Shown here in pieces: positions 34,681 through 46,510 of a stretch of 64,000 nucleotides of DNA. The position numbers and the translations under genes were made by a program. Below the pieces are notes generated by a model, which saw nothing but the letters and a program-made list of their open reading frames with translations, ran no database searches and was not told the DNA's origin. This stretch comes from Luzula sylvatica (Eukaryota; Streptophyta; Magnoliopsida; Poales; Juncaceae): positions 27,003,054 to 27,067,053 of the forward strand of contig OX326957.1 in the NCBI GenBank assembly GCA_946800325.1, in the 5' to 3' direction. The first letter of the stretch is position 1, and each line of letters starts with the position of its first letter.

Positions 34681-35447
34681 TTATTTATAAGTTTTGTAGG
34701 GACATGAGAGAAATTCCCCCTAGTATAATATATGCATTTCTTTATTTCGGGTATATCAAACAAGCAATAATTCAACTTTTAACGGATATTCATTACCAGA
34801 AAGTTGCTAAATATAAGTATTTCGAGCCGAAGTGGATGATGCATTGAAAAATGCACTTCATGTGGCGCCAAATTTGGTCCCTTCAATCACAAGGTATGAA
34901 ATAAAAAATATTGTCATGTTATTTTCAATTGGATTGTAATTTTGAACTGAGGGGTATTTTGGTAAATTGACAGCATCACATTATGCATTGCTGGGAAGAA
35001 TAGCTTCCTGATAATGCTCCTCTGTTTGTGAACTCCTATTAACATCGCTGAGAGATTGAAATCTTTGGCTCGTCTTGTTTTAAAGGTTTGGATAATTGCA
35101 TATATACCCCTATTAAGTATCAAAATGTCATGTAATTAAATTATTTTGAATTATTTTGTGGCATGCAAGATGAATATGGACAATGGATACTCGCGCCGAA
35201 TAAGTCTATTAGAAGCAATGACCGAATTTATGTGACGAGTGCGCTCTCGTATATGAAACTACTCCGGTCGGGGGTTGTGCACAAATTATATTAGGGAGCA
35301 ACAAGTATATACTGGTTCTATCAATATTTGTTGCTCAACTTGAAATACAGATTTGTTAATTAAATTGGAATCATGTGATTAATTTGTGATTTTGTATATG
35401 CTAGTATTTTTATTGAATTGCATTTTTTTTTTAATTTGTAATTTTGA
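34681..35447. other. Unidentified stretch, possibly left part of a CACTA element
   Basis: No known protein. One exon-like open stretch at about 35167-35290 (plus) reads QDEYGQWILAPNKSIRSNDR onward to a TAG after about 40 residues, preceded by an AG acceptor-like site. Another at 34665-34847 is short. The bases next to the 35448 duplication continue the CACTA subterminal repeat found at 36489, so part of this stretch belongs to that element. Confidence 0.35.
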
Positions 35448-35455
35448 CTTTTAGT

Positions 35456-35696
35456 CATAGTTCGCAGGATCGCCGACTCAGGCACGGAGTCGCCCGACTC
35501 GAGTCGGAGTCGGCGGTGGCCGATCCGATTCCGGGCCGATTCCGCCATTTTTTCACCGCTCCGCCATTTTTTCCATCTTGCGAGCTTTGAAGAGCATGGT
35601 TCGAGGAATGGAGGGCTCTAGCTTCGTCGTGGCTCCAGTGGCGTAGTCGTGGAGGTCTCCAGTGACGAAAGGCGAGAAGAATCGCCATGGCTGAAG

Positions 35697-35735
<39 letters not shown>

Positions 35736-36480
35736 GTGGGGGGTGGGGTCGCGTGCTGCTCTCTGGTGGAAAGTAAAGGCAGAGAGAGAGAGAGAGGAGA
35801 GAGTTGTTCGTATGTGATTCAATTGTTATGTGGGAAAAACAAAATACACTAATTTTTCAAAAATACCCTTAACCATTCTAAATATTTAATTTTTGGATAC
35901 TAGCTCAAATATTGTCGCAAAAGAAAGAACGATTCTGAAGTATTAAAGGGCATCACGAGGGTAGTTCAAAAATTTCAACCAAATGTGGACCTTCAAATAG
36001 AGACAGATAAAGAGGTATAAATTTTTTTAATTTTTTTAATTTTTTTTATTAGGTTGAAAATTTATAATGTATTTTTTTAGTTAATTAAGAAGTATTTTTA
36101 AAAATATCCCTAATGTATTTATAAATAGAGACAAATAAAGATGTATTTTTTTATTAGATATAAATTTATAATGAAATTTTATAACATAATGTTTATTTTC
36201 AACCAAATAATAATGACGAGGTCATGCAACCGGCGCGTCATAGTTTTTGGCACTAGTTTATTTTATGATGTATTTTTTTAGTTAATTAAGTATTACTATA
36301 TATAATATAATGTAAGTTGCATTTGTGTTATTTTTTTTAATTTTTTTTTAATTAATAAGACAACAGTTTCACAAAATCCGACTCTCCGATCCGACTCGGC
36401 CGATCCCGATCCGACTCACCCGACTCTTACTCTTCGGCCATCGGCCGACTCCGACTCCGACTCCGACTCTAAGAACTATG
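35456..36480. mobile_element. hAT-type element inserted in a CACTA end
   Basis: A 1025-bp insert flanked by an exact 8-bp duplication CTTTTAGT (35448-35455 and 36481-36488). Ends are inverted: CATAGTTCGCAGGATCG on the left and GAGTCTAAGAACTATG-like CGACTCTAAGAACTATG on the right. Both ends are rich in CCGACTC/GAGTCGG words. The interior has a GA microsatellite (35699-35732) and no transposase. Frames on the minus strand at 35455-35688 are low-complexity and not convincing. Confidence 0.82.
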
Positions 36481-36488
36481 CTTTTAGT

Positions 36489-36796
36489 GACGGTAACTGT
36501 CACTAAAGGGTTTAAAAATACCGTCGCTGAAACTATTTATTTGTGACGGTCAAAAACACAGTCACTGAATGTTTTTTAGTGAGGGTCCGAACACACCGTC
36601 ACTAAAACTGGTGCGCACCGTCACAGAAACCTTTCAGTGACGGGATCGTCACAGAAGGGTACCTTTTAGCCACGGAAGTATCAGTGACGAGACTTTAGTG
36701 ACGGTAACCGTCACTAAAACCCTTTAGTGACGGTTTTTTGAGCTTTTTGTGACCGATTTACACCGTCACTAAAAACAAGATTTCTAGTAGTGATTA
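36489..36796. mobile_element. CACTA transposon right end
   Basis: Dense GTGACGGT/ACCGTCAC subterminal repeats (over ten) followed by AAGATTTCTAGTAGTG, whose reverse complement is CACTACTAGAAATCTT, a CACTA terminus. The left terminus was not found. The hAT-type element at 35456-36480 sits inside the same repeat field. Confidence 0.8.
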
Positions 36797-36829
36797 GGAG
36801 TGAAAATAAATTTGTATACGTAACTGGTA

Positions 36830-37295
36830 GTAAAAATAATAAGTTGACATCGGAAATGATATATTAACCGTGAAAATGATATCTTGATAATGAAAATGAT
36901 ATAGTGGCATCGAAAATTAAATATTGATACCGAAAAAATATTTGATCCTCTAAATGATATATTGACTCAGAAATGATCCGTCGACTATTAAAATATTATA
37001 TTGATCTTGAAAATAATATATGAATGCTGAAAACTCGATAAAATGATCCTAGAAATGATATATTAAAACCAATCAAGATAAATTAAATTATTAACCTTGA
37101 AAACTCTATATCCACACTGAAATAGTATGTTGACACTAAACAAAAGTATATTGGCCTTAAATCATACTACTCACACTGAAAAGACTACATCAACAATGAA
37201 AATATATATTGACACAGAAAAAATATATTCACACTTCTACGAACACAGAAATAATATATTGATGTCGAAAGAAAAAGAAAAAAAATATTTTTTGG
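36830..37295. repeat. Degenerate minisatellite (TGAAAATGATATATTGACAC)
   Basis: About 20 diverged copies of a 19-22-bp unit with the consensus TGAAAATGATATATTGACAC. Variants include CGAAAATTAAATATTGATAC and AGAAATGATCCGTCGACTA. No coding significance. Confidence 0.75.
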
Positions 37296-37379
37296 CTCCC
37301 AAATTGAACACAAGTATAACTTTTTCAAAAGAAAAAGCTTATTTTTTGTTGTTTTATAAATCTAAGTAAATAAAATTGA

Positions 37380-37943
37380 TTGTTTGCCCATTAAAACACA
37401 ATATTTGTTAAGGAAAAAGCTTTTGCACTACACTGTTTCGCACGCCAAATGCACTCAAATACATTCAACGCGCCTCCTGATCCTCCCGTGATATCTCGTC
37501 ACGAAATCTCTGCGAGCATCTCGGCCCTCTCTGCTCGACGATCTTAAGTGCTAATCTCGGCCGACGCTAGACCTGCGGTCTGCCTAAGCCGCATCTGGAA
37601 AGAGAAGAACACGGCCTGGAACGATTTCTTCTTTCCAATTTGTCAATGCTATTTTTCATCCCTCAATTTTTCAGATTCTCTGCAGATTCTCTCTCAGCAC
37701 CATTTTAGTTCAGCGATTTTTCAGATCTAGAGATAAAACGTCGTCTTTGTTAATTTTGTCTTCAACTCTTTGCATCTCAAAAATCGATAAAATTTGGTTA
37801 ATTCGCTCATATTTGTTCCGTAATTTGCTGAATTTAACGAAAAAATCGCTCATATTTTGCTCAATTTCATGAAATTCATCCATTTTTGCTCAATCATGTC
37901 TCCATTCGTTGGTGTTTTAAGACTAGTCCAAAAACATTACTTA
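37380..37943. other. Non-coding stretch between minisatellite and copia LTR
   Basis: Includes a GC-richer, pyrimidine-rich part (37480-37740) that resembles a plant 5' UTR or promoter-proximal region, but no gene is recognisable. A reading resembling RIWKEKNTAWNDFFF at about 37590 is short and unsupported. Confidence 0.3.
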
Positions 37944-38131
37944 TGTTGTTACTTTGTGAAACGAGAGAGAAAGGATTTTTTGCTTAATGATCCAAAACTA
38001 TTACATAATCTAGTTTATATAGTTTCTAACTTAAAACACAAATAATAAAGAAACAAGGACTAAATTGCATAAATCCACAAACATAAATGGATCATCCATT
38101 ATGTCTTATTGGATGATCCATTAGCTTAACA
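37944..38131 (-). repeat. 3' LTR of a minus-strand Ty1/copia element
   Basis: On the minus strand the sequence runs TGTTAAGCTAATGG through a TATA box (AACTATATAAACTAG, about 38010-38025) to GTAACAACA, a TG...CA repeat of about 188 bp. A polypurine tract GAGGGGGGA lies just before it. The pol stop codon (38126-38128) lies inside the LTR. The left boundary was chosen from the AACA end; a possible 5-bp duplication ACTTA follows but has no partner. Confidence 0.65.
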
Positions 38132-40515
38132 TCCCCCCTCAAACGAAACCGGGGAGGCATCAACGGTGAGTTTGGAACGAAGAGCAATGAAACGCGGAGC
38201 GGGAAGAGCTTTGGTTAGGGCATCCGCGACTTGATCGGAAGAGCAAATGAATTTCACTTGTAGTTGCTTGGAATCGATGCGATCACGGATGAAGTGAAAA
38301 TCAATCTCGATGTGCTTCGTTCGAGCATGGAAGACGGGGTTGGATGCAAGGAAGGTTGCACCCAAGTTGTCGCACCAAAGTACCGGCGAGGCTAAAAGGG
38401 GAAAATTGAGTTCGCGAAGGAGAGATTGGAGCCAAATTACCTCGGCGGTGGCCATTGCGAGACTCCGGTATTCCGATTCGGTACATGACCGAGCAACGGT
38501 GTGTTGCTTCTTTGAGCTCCAAGAAACTAAATTCGGTCCGAGATAGATGCAAAAACCCGTTGTGGAGCGGCGATCATCGGGACAACTCGCCCAATTGGCA
38601 TCGGAGTACGCATGAAGGGCCGGAGCGTCAAGGTTGGAGAGGTGCAAGCCGTGAGTAATGGATCCTTTTAGATAGCGAAGGACCCGTTTCACCGCGGTCC
38701 AATGATCCTCGGTGGGACAATGCATGAATTGCGATAGTCGGTTGACCGCAAAGGAAATGTCCGGTCGGGTAATAGTGGCATATTGAAGTGCACCTACAAC
38801 ACTCCGATATTCAAAAGGATCGTCGAGAGGTTTACCTTCGTACTTGGAGAGAACCGAGGCCGATGGAAGAGGAGAAGAAATCGGCTTGGCTCCATCCATT
38901 TTGGTTTTCCCGAGAAGAGAGGAGATATAGCGAGCTTGGTTGAGATGAATGCCGTTGGGGGTGTGAACGGCATGGATTCCGAGAAAGTACGAAAGCACAC
39001 CGAGATCCTTCAACGAGAATCGAGCACCAAGTTCACGAATGAGGGTGTCGACGATGGACTCATCACTACCCGAAATAATAACATCATCAACATACACAAG
39101 AAGAAATACCGTATGGGCATCGCAGGTACGGATAAAGAGGGATGAATCCGATGAAGACACGGTGAAGGCGAGGCTAAGGAGGGCCGCGCGAAGTTTATGA
39201 AACCACGCGTGGGGCGCTTGCTTGAGACCGTAAAGTGCCTTCTTCAACAAACATACATGGTTTGGGAATTCCGAGTTAGTAAAACCGGGAGGTTGAGACA
39301 TGTATACCGTTTCATGAAGATCCCCGTGAAGAAAGGCATTGTTGACATCAAGTTGTCGTAGGGTCCAACCGCGGGAAATTGCGATCGAGAGCACCACCCG
39401 AATGGTAACCGGTTTGACAACCGGACTAAACGTCTCCGTATAATCAACACCTTCGGTTTGGTTGTAACCTTTGGCAACCAGCCGCGCCTTGTGACGTTCA
39501 ATGGATCCATCCGGACGTCGTTTGAGCTTGTACACCCATTTGCATCCCACGACGTTTTGGTTGGAGGGTGGTGGCACTAGGATCCACGTCTTGTTTTGAA
39601 CGAGGGCATCGAGTTCATGAGCCATGGCTTGGCGCCAAGGAAGATGCTTGTTGGAATTCGAGAAGCACGTCGGTTCGTCGTCATCCACCGATACGGAGAA
39701 GGCCAAGGGATGCTTCGTGGCTGTATAAAGATGGTAATCGGAGAGGTCTCTGAGGCGACGTGTATTGTCACGTTGACGAGTGACCATGGGATGTGGGCGA
39801 GTAGGAACGGCAAGTGTCGACGTAGACGAGGAAGAAGGTAGGGGCACGTCTGGGGGTAAGACCGAGGAATGCTCGGCAAGCTCGATGGAGGTCGGCGGTC
39901 TCGGTGGACTAGGAGCGTGGGGGGGGGGGGGGGGTAGGACCGAGGTATGCTCGGCAAGCTCGATGGTGGTCGGCGGTCTCGGCGGACTAGAAGCGTCATG
40001 GGGTAAGACCGAGGTAGGATCGGCGGACTCGGTAGGGCACGTTGGTCTCGGTGGACTAGGAGGCACATGTGGTACCGTCTCAGCGGTACCGATTGTGCGC
40101 GAGGGGACCGGTCGAATAGTGTCAACATGAGAGGGGTGAACGCGGAAGTTCGCATTGCGAGTATGAGGGACGGGCGTGGGCGTCGAGTGCCGAGCGATGT
40201 CCTCCCTAGTGTCCCTAAAAAATGGCAAAACTGTTAGAGGAGAGTAAAACGTATCAATAGTCCTAGAGGAAGGCGGAACACGTCGCGCGGCAAACGGGAA
40301 TGTTTGTTCGTCGAAGGTGACATCACGGCTAATGTACACTCGATTCGTCTCAAGATGAAGGCATTTGTATCCTTTGTGGGTTGATGAATACCCCATAAAG
40401 ACACACGGTATCGAACGAAATTCGAGCTTGTTCTTATTATAGGGGCGCAAGTTCGGAAAGCATGCGCAACCAAGTACTAGTAAGAACGCATAATCCGGGA
40501 CTTTTTGAAAAAGAC
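38126..40515 (-). pseudogene. Ty1/copia pol, 5'-truncated but open (integrase end, RT, RNase H)
   Basis: About 790 codons without a stop. From the N-terminal side: [20 protein letters not shown] (end of the integrase region), [17 protein letters not shown], and a Pro/Ser-rich linker with a poly-proline encoded by a C-run (G-run at 39921-39934 on plus). The reverse transcriptase follows with [48 protein letters not shown], and the catalytic [11 protein letters not shown]. RNase H has [38 protein letters not shown] and [12 protein letters not shown]. Gag, protease and most of integrase are missing; the frame ends abruptly at about 40515, where an opposite-strand copia begins. The apparent start to 40597 belongs to the other element. 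It cannot move on its own. Confidence 0.9.
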
Positions 40516-41415
40516 TTAGGAGAAGCTGCCTATATTTTAGGTGTGAAGATCTATAGAGATAGATCGAGTAGACTTCTCGGACTAAGTCAAAGTACATATA
40601 TTGACAAAGTGATAACTAGGTTTCACATGTAGCAATCCAAGAAAGGATTTCTGCCAATGTCACATGGCATCACTCTCACTAAGGCTCAGTGTCCTTCAAC
40701 GGACGCTGAACGTGAGCGAATGAGTCGGATCCCATACGATTCGGCTATAGGATCGATCATGTATGCCATGATATGTACTAGACCAGATGTCGCCTATGCG
40801 TTGAGTGTGACTTCCCGCTATCAGTCTGATCCAGGGGAAGCTCACTGGTCCGCAGTCAAGAGTATTCTTAAGTATCTCAGGAATACTAAAGATATGTTTC
40901 TTGTCTATGGAGGTTCGGAAGGAGATCTGATTATCCAAGGATATACAGATGCTTGTTTCCAAACTTGCCCAGACGATTTCCAATCTCAAAGTGGTTACGT
41001 CTTTACGCTCAATGGCGGAGCTGTTGTTTGGAAAAGCTCCAACCAGAAGACGGTGGCTGATTCTACAACTGAAGCGGAATACATCGCGGCTTCGGAAGCC
41101 GCAAAGGAGGCTGTCTGGCTACGACAGTTCGTGATGGAACTTGGCGTTATGCCAAGTATCTCGGGTTCCATGGATGTCTATTGTGACAATAACGGAGCAA
41201 TAGCACAATCTAAGGAACCGAGAGCGCATCATCGGTCCAAACATGTACTCCGGCGTTACCACTTGATTAGTGAGATTACGAAGAGAGGTGACGTGAAAAT
41301 AATGAAGATACCTACTGAGGATAACGTGGCCGATCCGTTTACGAAGCCACTATCACGTGCCAAACATGAGCAGCATGCTAGGGCGATAGGATTGGGATAT
41401 CTATCGCAGTGTTAG
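40516..41415 (+). pseudogene. Ty1/copia pol 3' end (RT end and RNase H), truncated copy
   Basis: Nearly identical to the end of pol at 62425-63283. It starts mid reverse transcriptase at [16 protein letters not shown] and has an in-frame TAG at about 40630, where the other copy has GAG. It continues with CPSTDAERERMSRIPY, AMICTRPDVAYALSV, GEAHWSAVKSILKYLR, SGYVFTLNGGAVVWKSS, DSTTEAEYIAASEAAKEAV, KEPRAHHRSKHVLRRYHL and VADPFTKPLSRAKHEQHA, and stops at 41413-41415. The left side was lost at the junction with the minus-strand copia. Confidence 0.92.
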
Positions 41416-41482
41416 ATTGGGTGTTTTATTTATGTTTCTTATTGTATAAGGGGATTTGATCTGCCTAGTGCAAGTGGGAGAA

Positions 41483-43366
41483 CATTTATTATGCCCTAGG
41501 CTTCTTATTGGGATTGTATTTGTTTACGAGACATATATTTATATTATTATTCCTTATATGACCTAAATCTTCATAATTCAAAATTTTTAAATAACAAGAA
41601 AGTGTGTGAGTGGTTATTCGATTATAATAATCGGATAGACCTTGAATTTTATTCTAGTTTAGTGCATCGAGTCAGTTGAGAATAATATGTTGCATGGCCT
41701 TAGTCTGGCATATTGATTCGTCAATTGAATGATAGTAAAACCACTAAACGGGATGAATATAATTCTAAAACGTCCCTCGTGTATAAAGTTGTTCATAGAT
41801 TTGAACCAGGTAGTCCATTCACTGAATGGAGACTTTTACATACACCGGCATATTCGTAGATGAGATGATCAGGTTTTACTGATCTGAGACGGTAGCGTCG
41901 ATTCTAGAATATGAATATACGCAGCGTCGTATATTGGACTGACCACTATATGAGTTTGTGACATGGTTAGAGTCATTGGAGACAAACTCATATCCAGATA
42001 GTGCGTTTTAGTGCTTCATACTTGAGTGATCTCACGGATACCTAGTATGTGAAAAGACAATGTTTTGATGTAATTAACCCTACGCGTAACTGTGTAGCAG
42101 AGATTATTATTGAGTATTGTTTTTAGCATAGGCAAAGGATGTGAGGTTGCAAGATAGGAATTGTTCCTTTCTAGCCTTGAAAAAGGATAGAGGGAGATAT
42201 CTCTCGGGCTCCTCGATTGAATTGAGATTGATGAAATGCTTGGCCAAGCTCGATGGAACTCAATAGAGTTCGCATTGTTATTATCAATCTAATTCTTATC
42301 GAGAAAGAGTATATCTGATCAAAAGAAAAGAGGATGACTTGAAGTTTTAGGCTTCACCGTGACTCCTATGATCGGAAGATATCGCGAACAAGAGGACTAG
42401 TAACAATTATCCGAGCTAGGTATGAAGATGTACTGCATCTTCGTAAAGGTGTTCTCCCCCTTTTTCATGCTAATTCTGGGTAGGTATTAACGGCAGTCTA
42501 GTGCTCGCAATACCTTGTGGATTGCTGCCATATTCACTGCCAGTCTTAGACGAACCTACAACGGTCACACCAAGATTTCGTAACATATCGGATTCTCAAG
42601 ATAATGCTCAGCAATACGTTTGTTGGACAACCAAAATGAAATCACGTGTGATTCGATCTCACGACATATGTTAGACATATGGCCAAGTTGATTAAGTCTT
42701 AATCCAAGAGGGAGTTTGAAAGAAAATATGGCTTAAGAATTAACTTGGAAGAATTTATATAAATAGGCAAATATGCAATCAGAATTGGGCCAGTTCATAA
42801 TCTGGGCCCGCTCAGAATTTAGGATTTTAATCTAATTTCTAATAATTACATTTTAATCTGAATTTTGGGCTTATTCTGATTTTATTTAGTTTTGGGCTTT
42901 AATTCTGAAATTAGGGTTTCTTAACCTAATTTCGGATTTAACCTAAAATTGCCTATATATATATTCATAATTTCATTTTTCTCTCTCTTCTCTCTCTAAT
43001 TTCTGACCTAATTCGGCCGCCGATTTTTCTTCTTTTTCCCACAATACGAAAAGAAATCTGGTGAGTTTCAGAGAGAGATTTTGAGCAGAAACCTTGAGAG
43101 AAATAATCGTGACACCGGCTAGAACGGTGTTGGCGGTTCCGATCAGACGAAATCGAAGTGGACAGGAGTAGAGGGACTGCACGAGCAATCCTTGGAGAAG
43201 GTTCAACAGATTGGAGAAGAAGACATCACGAACTAACTTGTACGAGGTAAAATTCTGATTACTCTTCCTTTTTCGGTGTTTTTCGAGTGTGATCCAGGGT
43301 AGAATTTGGTTATACATACGAAATAATTCCGCTGCAAACCTCTAAATTCGTGTGTATAATCCTACA
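41483..43366 (+). repeat. Copia LTR of about 1.88 kb shared by two tandem copies
   Basis: Preceded by pol 3' end and polypurine tract CAAGTGGGAGAA, so it is the 3' LTR of the truncated left copy. Followed after CCTACA by a primer-binding site, so it is also the 5' LTR of the right copy. Its first 600 bases recur at 63396-64000 with about six differences counted by eye. A TATA box (CCTATATATATATTC, about 42950-42965) lies near the transcript start. The left border is approximate because no clean TG start is visible (ACATTTATTATGCCC). Confidence 0.85.
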
Positions 43367-43379
43367 GTGGTATCAGGGC
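43367..43379 (+). other. Primer-binding site of the copia element
   Basis: GTGGTATCAGGGC follows the LTR end. TGGTATCAGRGC is the usual plant Ty1/copia site, complementary to the 3' end of initiator methionine tRNA. Confidence 0.9.
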
Positions 43380-43394
43380 AAACGCTCGTTAAAA

Positions 43395-43782
43395 CCATCG
43401 AAAATTAGATTTTCAGATTTGTAGATTAGAATTTTATAATTTGAGAAATTTTAGAATTTTTTGGGCTAAACTGCAAAATTACATAATATAAATTCTGTTG
43501 AAAATTGGATTTTCAGAAAATTAGATTTTCAGAATATATTGTAATTATTACAGATTAGATCTGGTTAAAATTGTATTTTCAGAAAAAAAATTAGGTTTTC
43601 AGAATAAAAATGGAAATTCAGAAAAAAAAATTAGATTTTCAGAATATATTTTGTACAGATTAGATCTGTTGAAAATTGGATTTTCAGAAAATTAGATTTT
43701 CACAATATATGGTAATAAATACAGATTGGATCTGTTATAAAAATTTGGATCTGTTAAATATTTTTAATAAATATAGATTTTC

Positions 43783-43815
<33 letters not shown>

Positions 43816-44897
43816 CATCTCTGGACAACAAAAAAAAAAGTCGAAATTTTTTTTTCTGTCGTTTCTCGATTGAACTTGGAGTTACGATCGTACGAACAAA
43901 ATTCTGGACAACAAAAAAAAATTTCTGTCAAAAATGCCCAATAATTTAAAATTTCCAATTTATAAATTCAATTCGGTATAGCATATAGCCTAAAACGGGG
44001 ATGATTGTTTGTGAATGTTTGTATGTATGTTGTGTGGGGGCCAGTGAGCTTTCAAAATTGTAATGTATTTTATTATGGGGACCAGTGAGTCTTCCAAAGT
44101 TGTAATAAAATAGTTTTAGTTTTGAAGAGCAAAGAAAGCAAGACGACACAACACAACACGGAGATTGGATCTTCAAAGCAAGAAGTCATCTTGGGTTTTA
44201 GGGTTGGGAATTAGGCTTTTATGATTGCTCATAAAACTAACAGGCCAATATGCTATACCGTACAAATTTTGTTTTTGTTTTATGCATGAATAAAATAAAA
44301 GTTAAATAAATGATTTTAAGAAAAGAAAATCCTCCCACGTAATTATCAAGTAACTTGCCTCCCTAAATGGAACCTTCTAGTCTAGTCTTTGTTTACTTAT
44401 GTTGCATGGCCTTAGTCTGACACAAGTTTACACGTACGTAGAAAAGAAGGCACGCATTGATTAGGGATTGATATGTTGCACGGCTTTAGTCTGGCATGTC
44501 AATTCGCTAATTGAATGATACTTCATTTGTGGTTTGGACTTGACCAATTAGCTAGCTAGGCTAGTATTTGGGGCAAGGAGTGAGGTACACATACTCTGGT
44601 TTTGAGTTGGACTCAATACTGGACCTCGCGAATAAAGCAAGAATCGTCTTAGAGATGATTGGACACCGTCCTACCCAACGTGACGTGTTTTCTGAGTGGT
44701 TGGCCTTAGTCACCTTAGAAATATGTTAAATAGGGATCTTGTCCATTATGAGATTTAAGGTATCAAATCTCCGTTTCAATAGTGGGGGCTATTTGAAATG
44801 ATAAAATAATGGGTATTTCAAGTTGTTTAAAAATGAATTTTAATATATGAAAGACCACGTTATTAATTATATTATTTTTCAAAAATTTGTAGATTTA
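43395..44897 (+). other. Untranslated leader of the copia element
   Basis: Holds degenerate tandem units around GAAAATTRGATTTTCAGAA (43400-43790), an A-run at about 43784-43811, and from about 44400 two blocks resembling parts of the element's own LTR (TTGCATGGCCTTAGTCTG at 44403, and TTGCACGGCTTTAGTCTGGC at 44470; compare 41690). No long frame before the gag ATG at 44898. Confidence 0.6.
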
Positions 44898-45671
44898 ATG
44901 GCTTTACCAAGTAATAACCGCTTTAGTTTGCGTTCAATTTTGGAAAAGGAACGAATGAACGGAAAGAACTTTCTCGACTGGCAGAGGAATCTGGGATTCG
45001 TTCAGAGACAGGAAGGAAAGGCACATGTCTTGGAGACGCCTATCCCTCCTGTGCCAGGGGATACATCAACTGAGGATGAGACATTCGAATATACGACCAT
45101 GATGAACGATTCGAATGATGTCACATGCCTCATGTTGGCTACTATGACTCCTGAATATCAAATTCAGTTTGAGAAACATGATGCATACGAGATTATGAAA
45201 CAGCTCAGGGAGATGTTCCAGGTTCAAGCAAGGGTGGAGAAATATCAAGCTCTTGGCAATGCGACGCAATGCAAGATGCAAGAGGGTACGCCCGTTAGCT
45301 CTCATCTTCTCAAGATGAAAGGATATTTCGATCATCTTGAGAGGCTTGGCATGAAATTTGAGTTGGAGTTACAAACTGATTTGATCATGTTGTCACTGCC
45401 ACCGAGTTTCGATTCGTTCATTTCGCATTTCCACATGTCGGACATGACAAGGACCATTCCCCAGCTTTTCGGAATGCTCAGAACATTCGAAAGTGACCAG
45501 AAACCGCGGTACATGAAGTCTAGGACTTCGGAGGTATTGGTGGTTCAAGGGAAGAATCCAAACAATGGGAACAATAACAAGAAGAGGAAGGCAAAGGGCA
45601 ACAAGGTTGCGCCTAAGCCCGTGAGCAAGAAAGCCAAGGATGACAAGAAGTGTTTCCACTGTCTCAAGGAG
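44898..45671 (+). pseudogene. Ty1/copia gag, cut inside the zinc knuckle
   Basis: Starts MALPSNNRFSLRSILEKERM and NGKNFLDWQRNL, typical of plant copia gag (UBN2/retrotran_gag-type). It continues with YEIMKQLREMFQVQARVEKY, GTPVSSHLLKMKGYFDHLER and LSLPPSFDSFISHFHMSDM, then a Lys-rich region and the first half of the CCHC knuckle, CFHCLKE. The second half (WKRDC) is found 6.8 kb downstream at 52471. Gag packages RNA into cytoplasmic particles. The chosen ATG is the one that begins the family motif; an upstream in-frame ATG at 44847 is less likely. The frame is open up to the CACTA insertion. Confidence 0.92.
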
Positions 45672-46067
45672 AAATTAGTTTTTAGTGACGATTCTTTGGT
45701 GACGACGACCAAGTCGTCACTAAAAATCACACTTATTGTGACTATTTTTTGTGTTGTCACTATTTGTACAAGACAATAGTGACAAACGAACGTCTTGTCA
45801 CAAAAATAACTATTAGTGACGACGAAATAATGACAAATTTTTTGTTGTCACTGATTCAATGATTTGTTGTGACAACTATTGATTCGTCACTTTAAAGAAT
45901 TTTTTGTGACCGATATTGTTTTGTCACTTTAGAAAGTGTTTAATTGCGAAGACTTTCGTTTGGTCACTTTAAACATGCTTATTTGTGATGACATTTATAC
46001 TACACAATCATGATATTTATTGTGACAAATAACTAAGTCACAAATATTAAATTTCCTATTTCAAACC

Positions 46068-46152
<85 letters not shown>
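46068..46152. repeat. TA microsatellite
   Basis: About 40 uninterrupted TA units inside the CACTA element; a further short TA run lies at about 46488-46510. Confidence 0.95.
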
Positions 46153-46155
<3 letters not shown>

Positions 46156-46200
46156 GGAGGTTAACCTACTTAATTAAGTACCAAGGATTTGCTTCGATCG

Positions 46201-46202
<2 letters not shown>

Positions 46203-46261
<59 letters not shown>
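46203..46261. repeat. GA microsatellite
   Basis: About 29 uninterrupted GA units following GATCGATCGA. It lies 50 bp right of the TA repeat. Confidence 0.95.
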
Positions 46262-46263
<2 letters not shown>

Positions 46264-46479
46264 AGCTAAGATACTCAATTAAGTAACATGTGTTTGGTAC
46301 TTATGATTTTTTTACCATTAGATTTGCTTCGAGATTTGTGTTTTTTAATGCTATATATACTCATCATTAAATATTGCCATATCAGTTTATGCTAATCATT
46401 AAATGCCCAGATCTCAAAACAAATCTAATGGTTAAAAAGTCTTAAGCATCAAACTCATTATACTTAATTAAGTATCTTA

Positions 46480-46510
<31 letters not shown>

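Noticed and set aside
38310..40130. Several plus-strand frames of 60-120 codons across 38.3-40.1 kb
   Set aside because: They are antisense shadows of the copia pol frame, which has all family motifs.
40516..40597. N-terminal extension of the minus-strand copia pol to an ATG at 40597
   Set aside because: The bases belong to the opposite-strand copia copy; the frame crosses the junction by chance.
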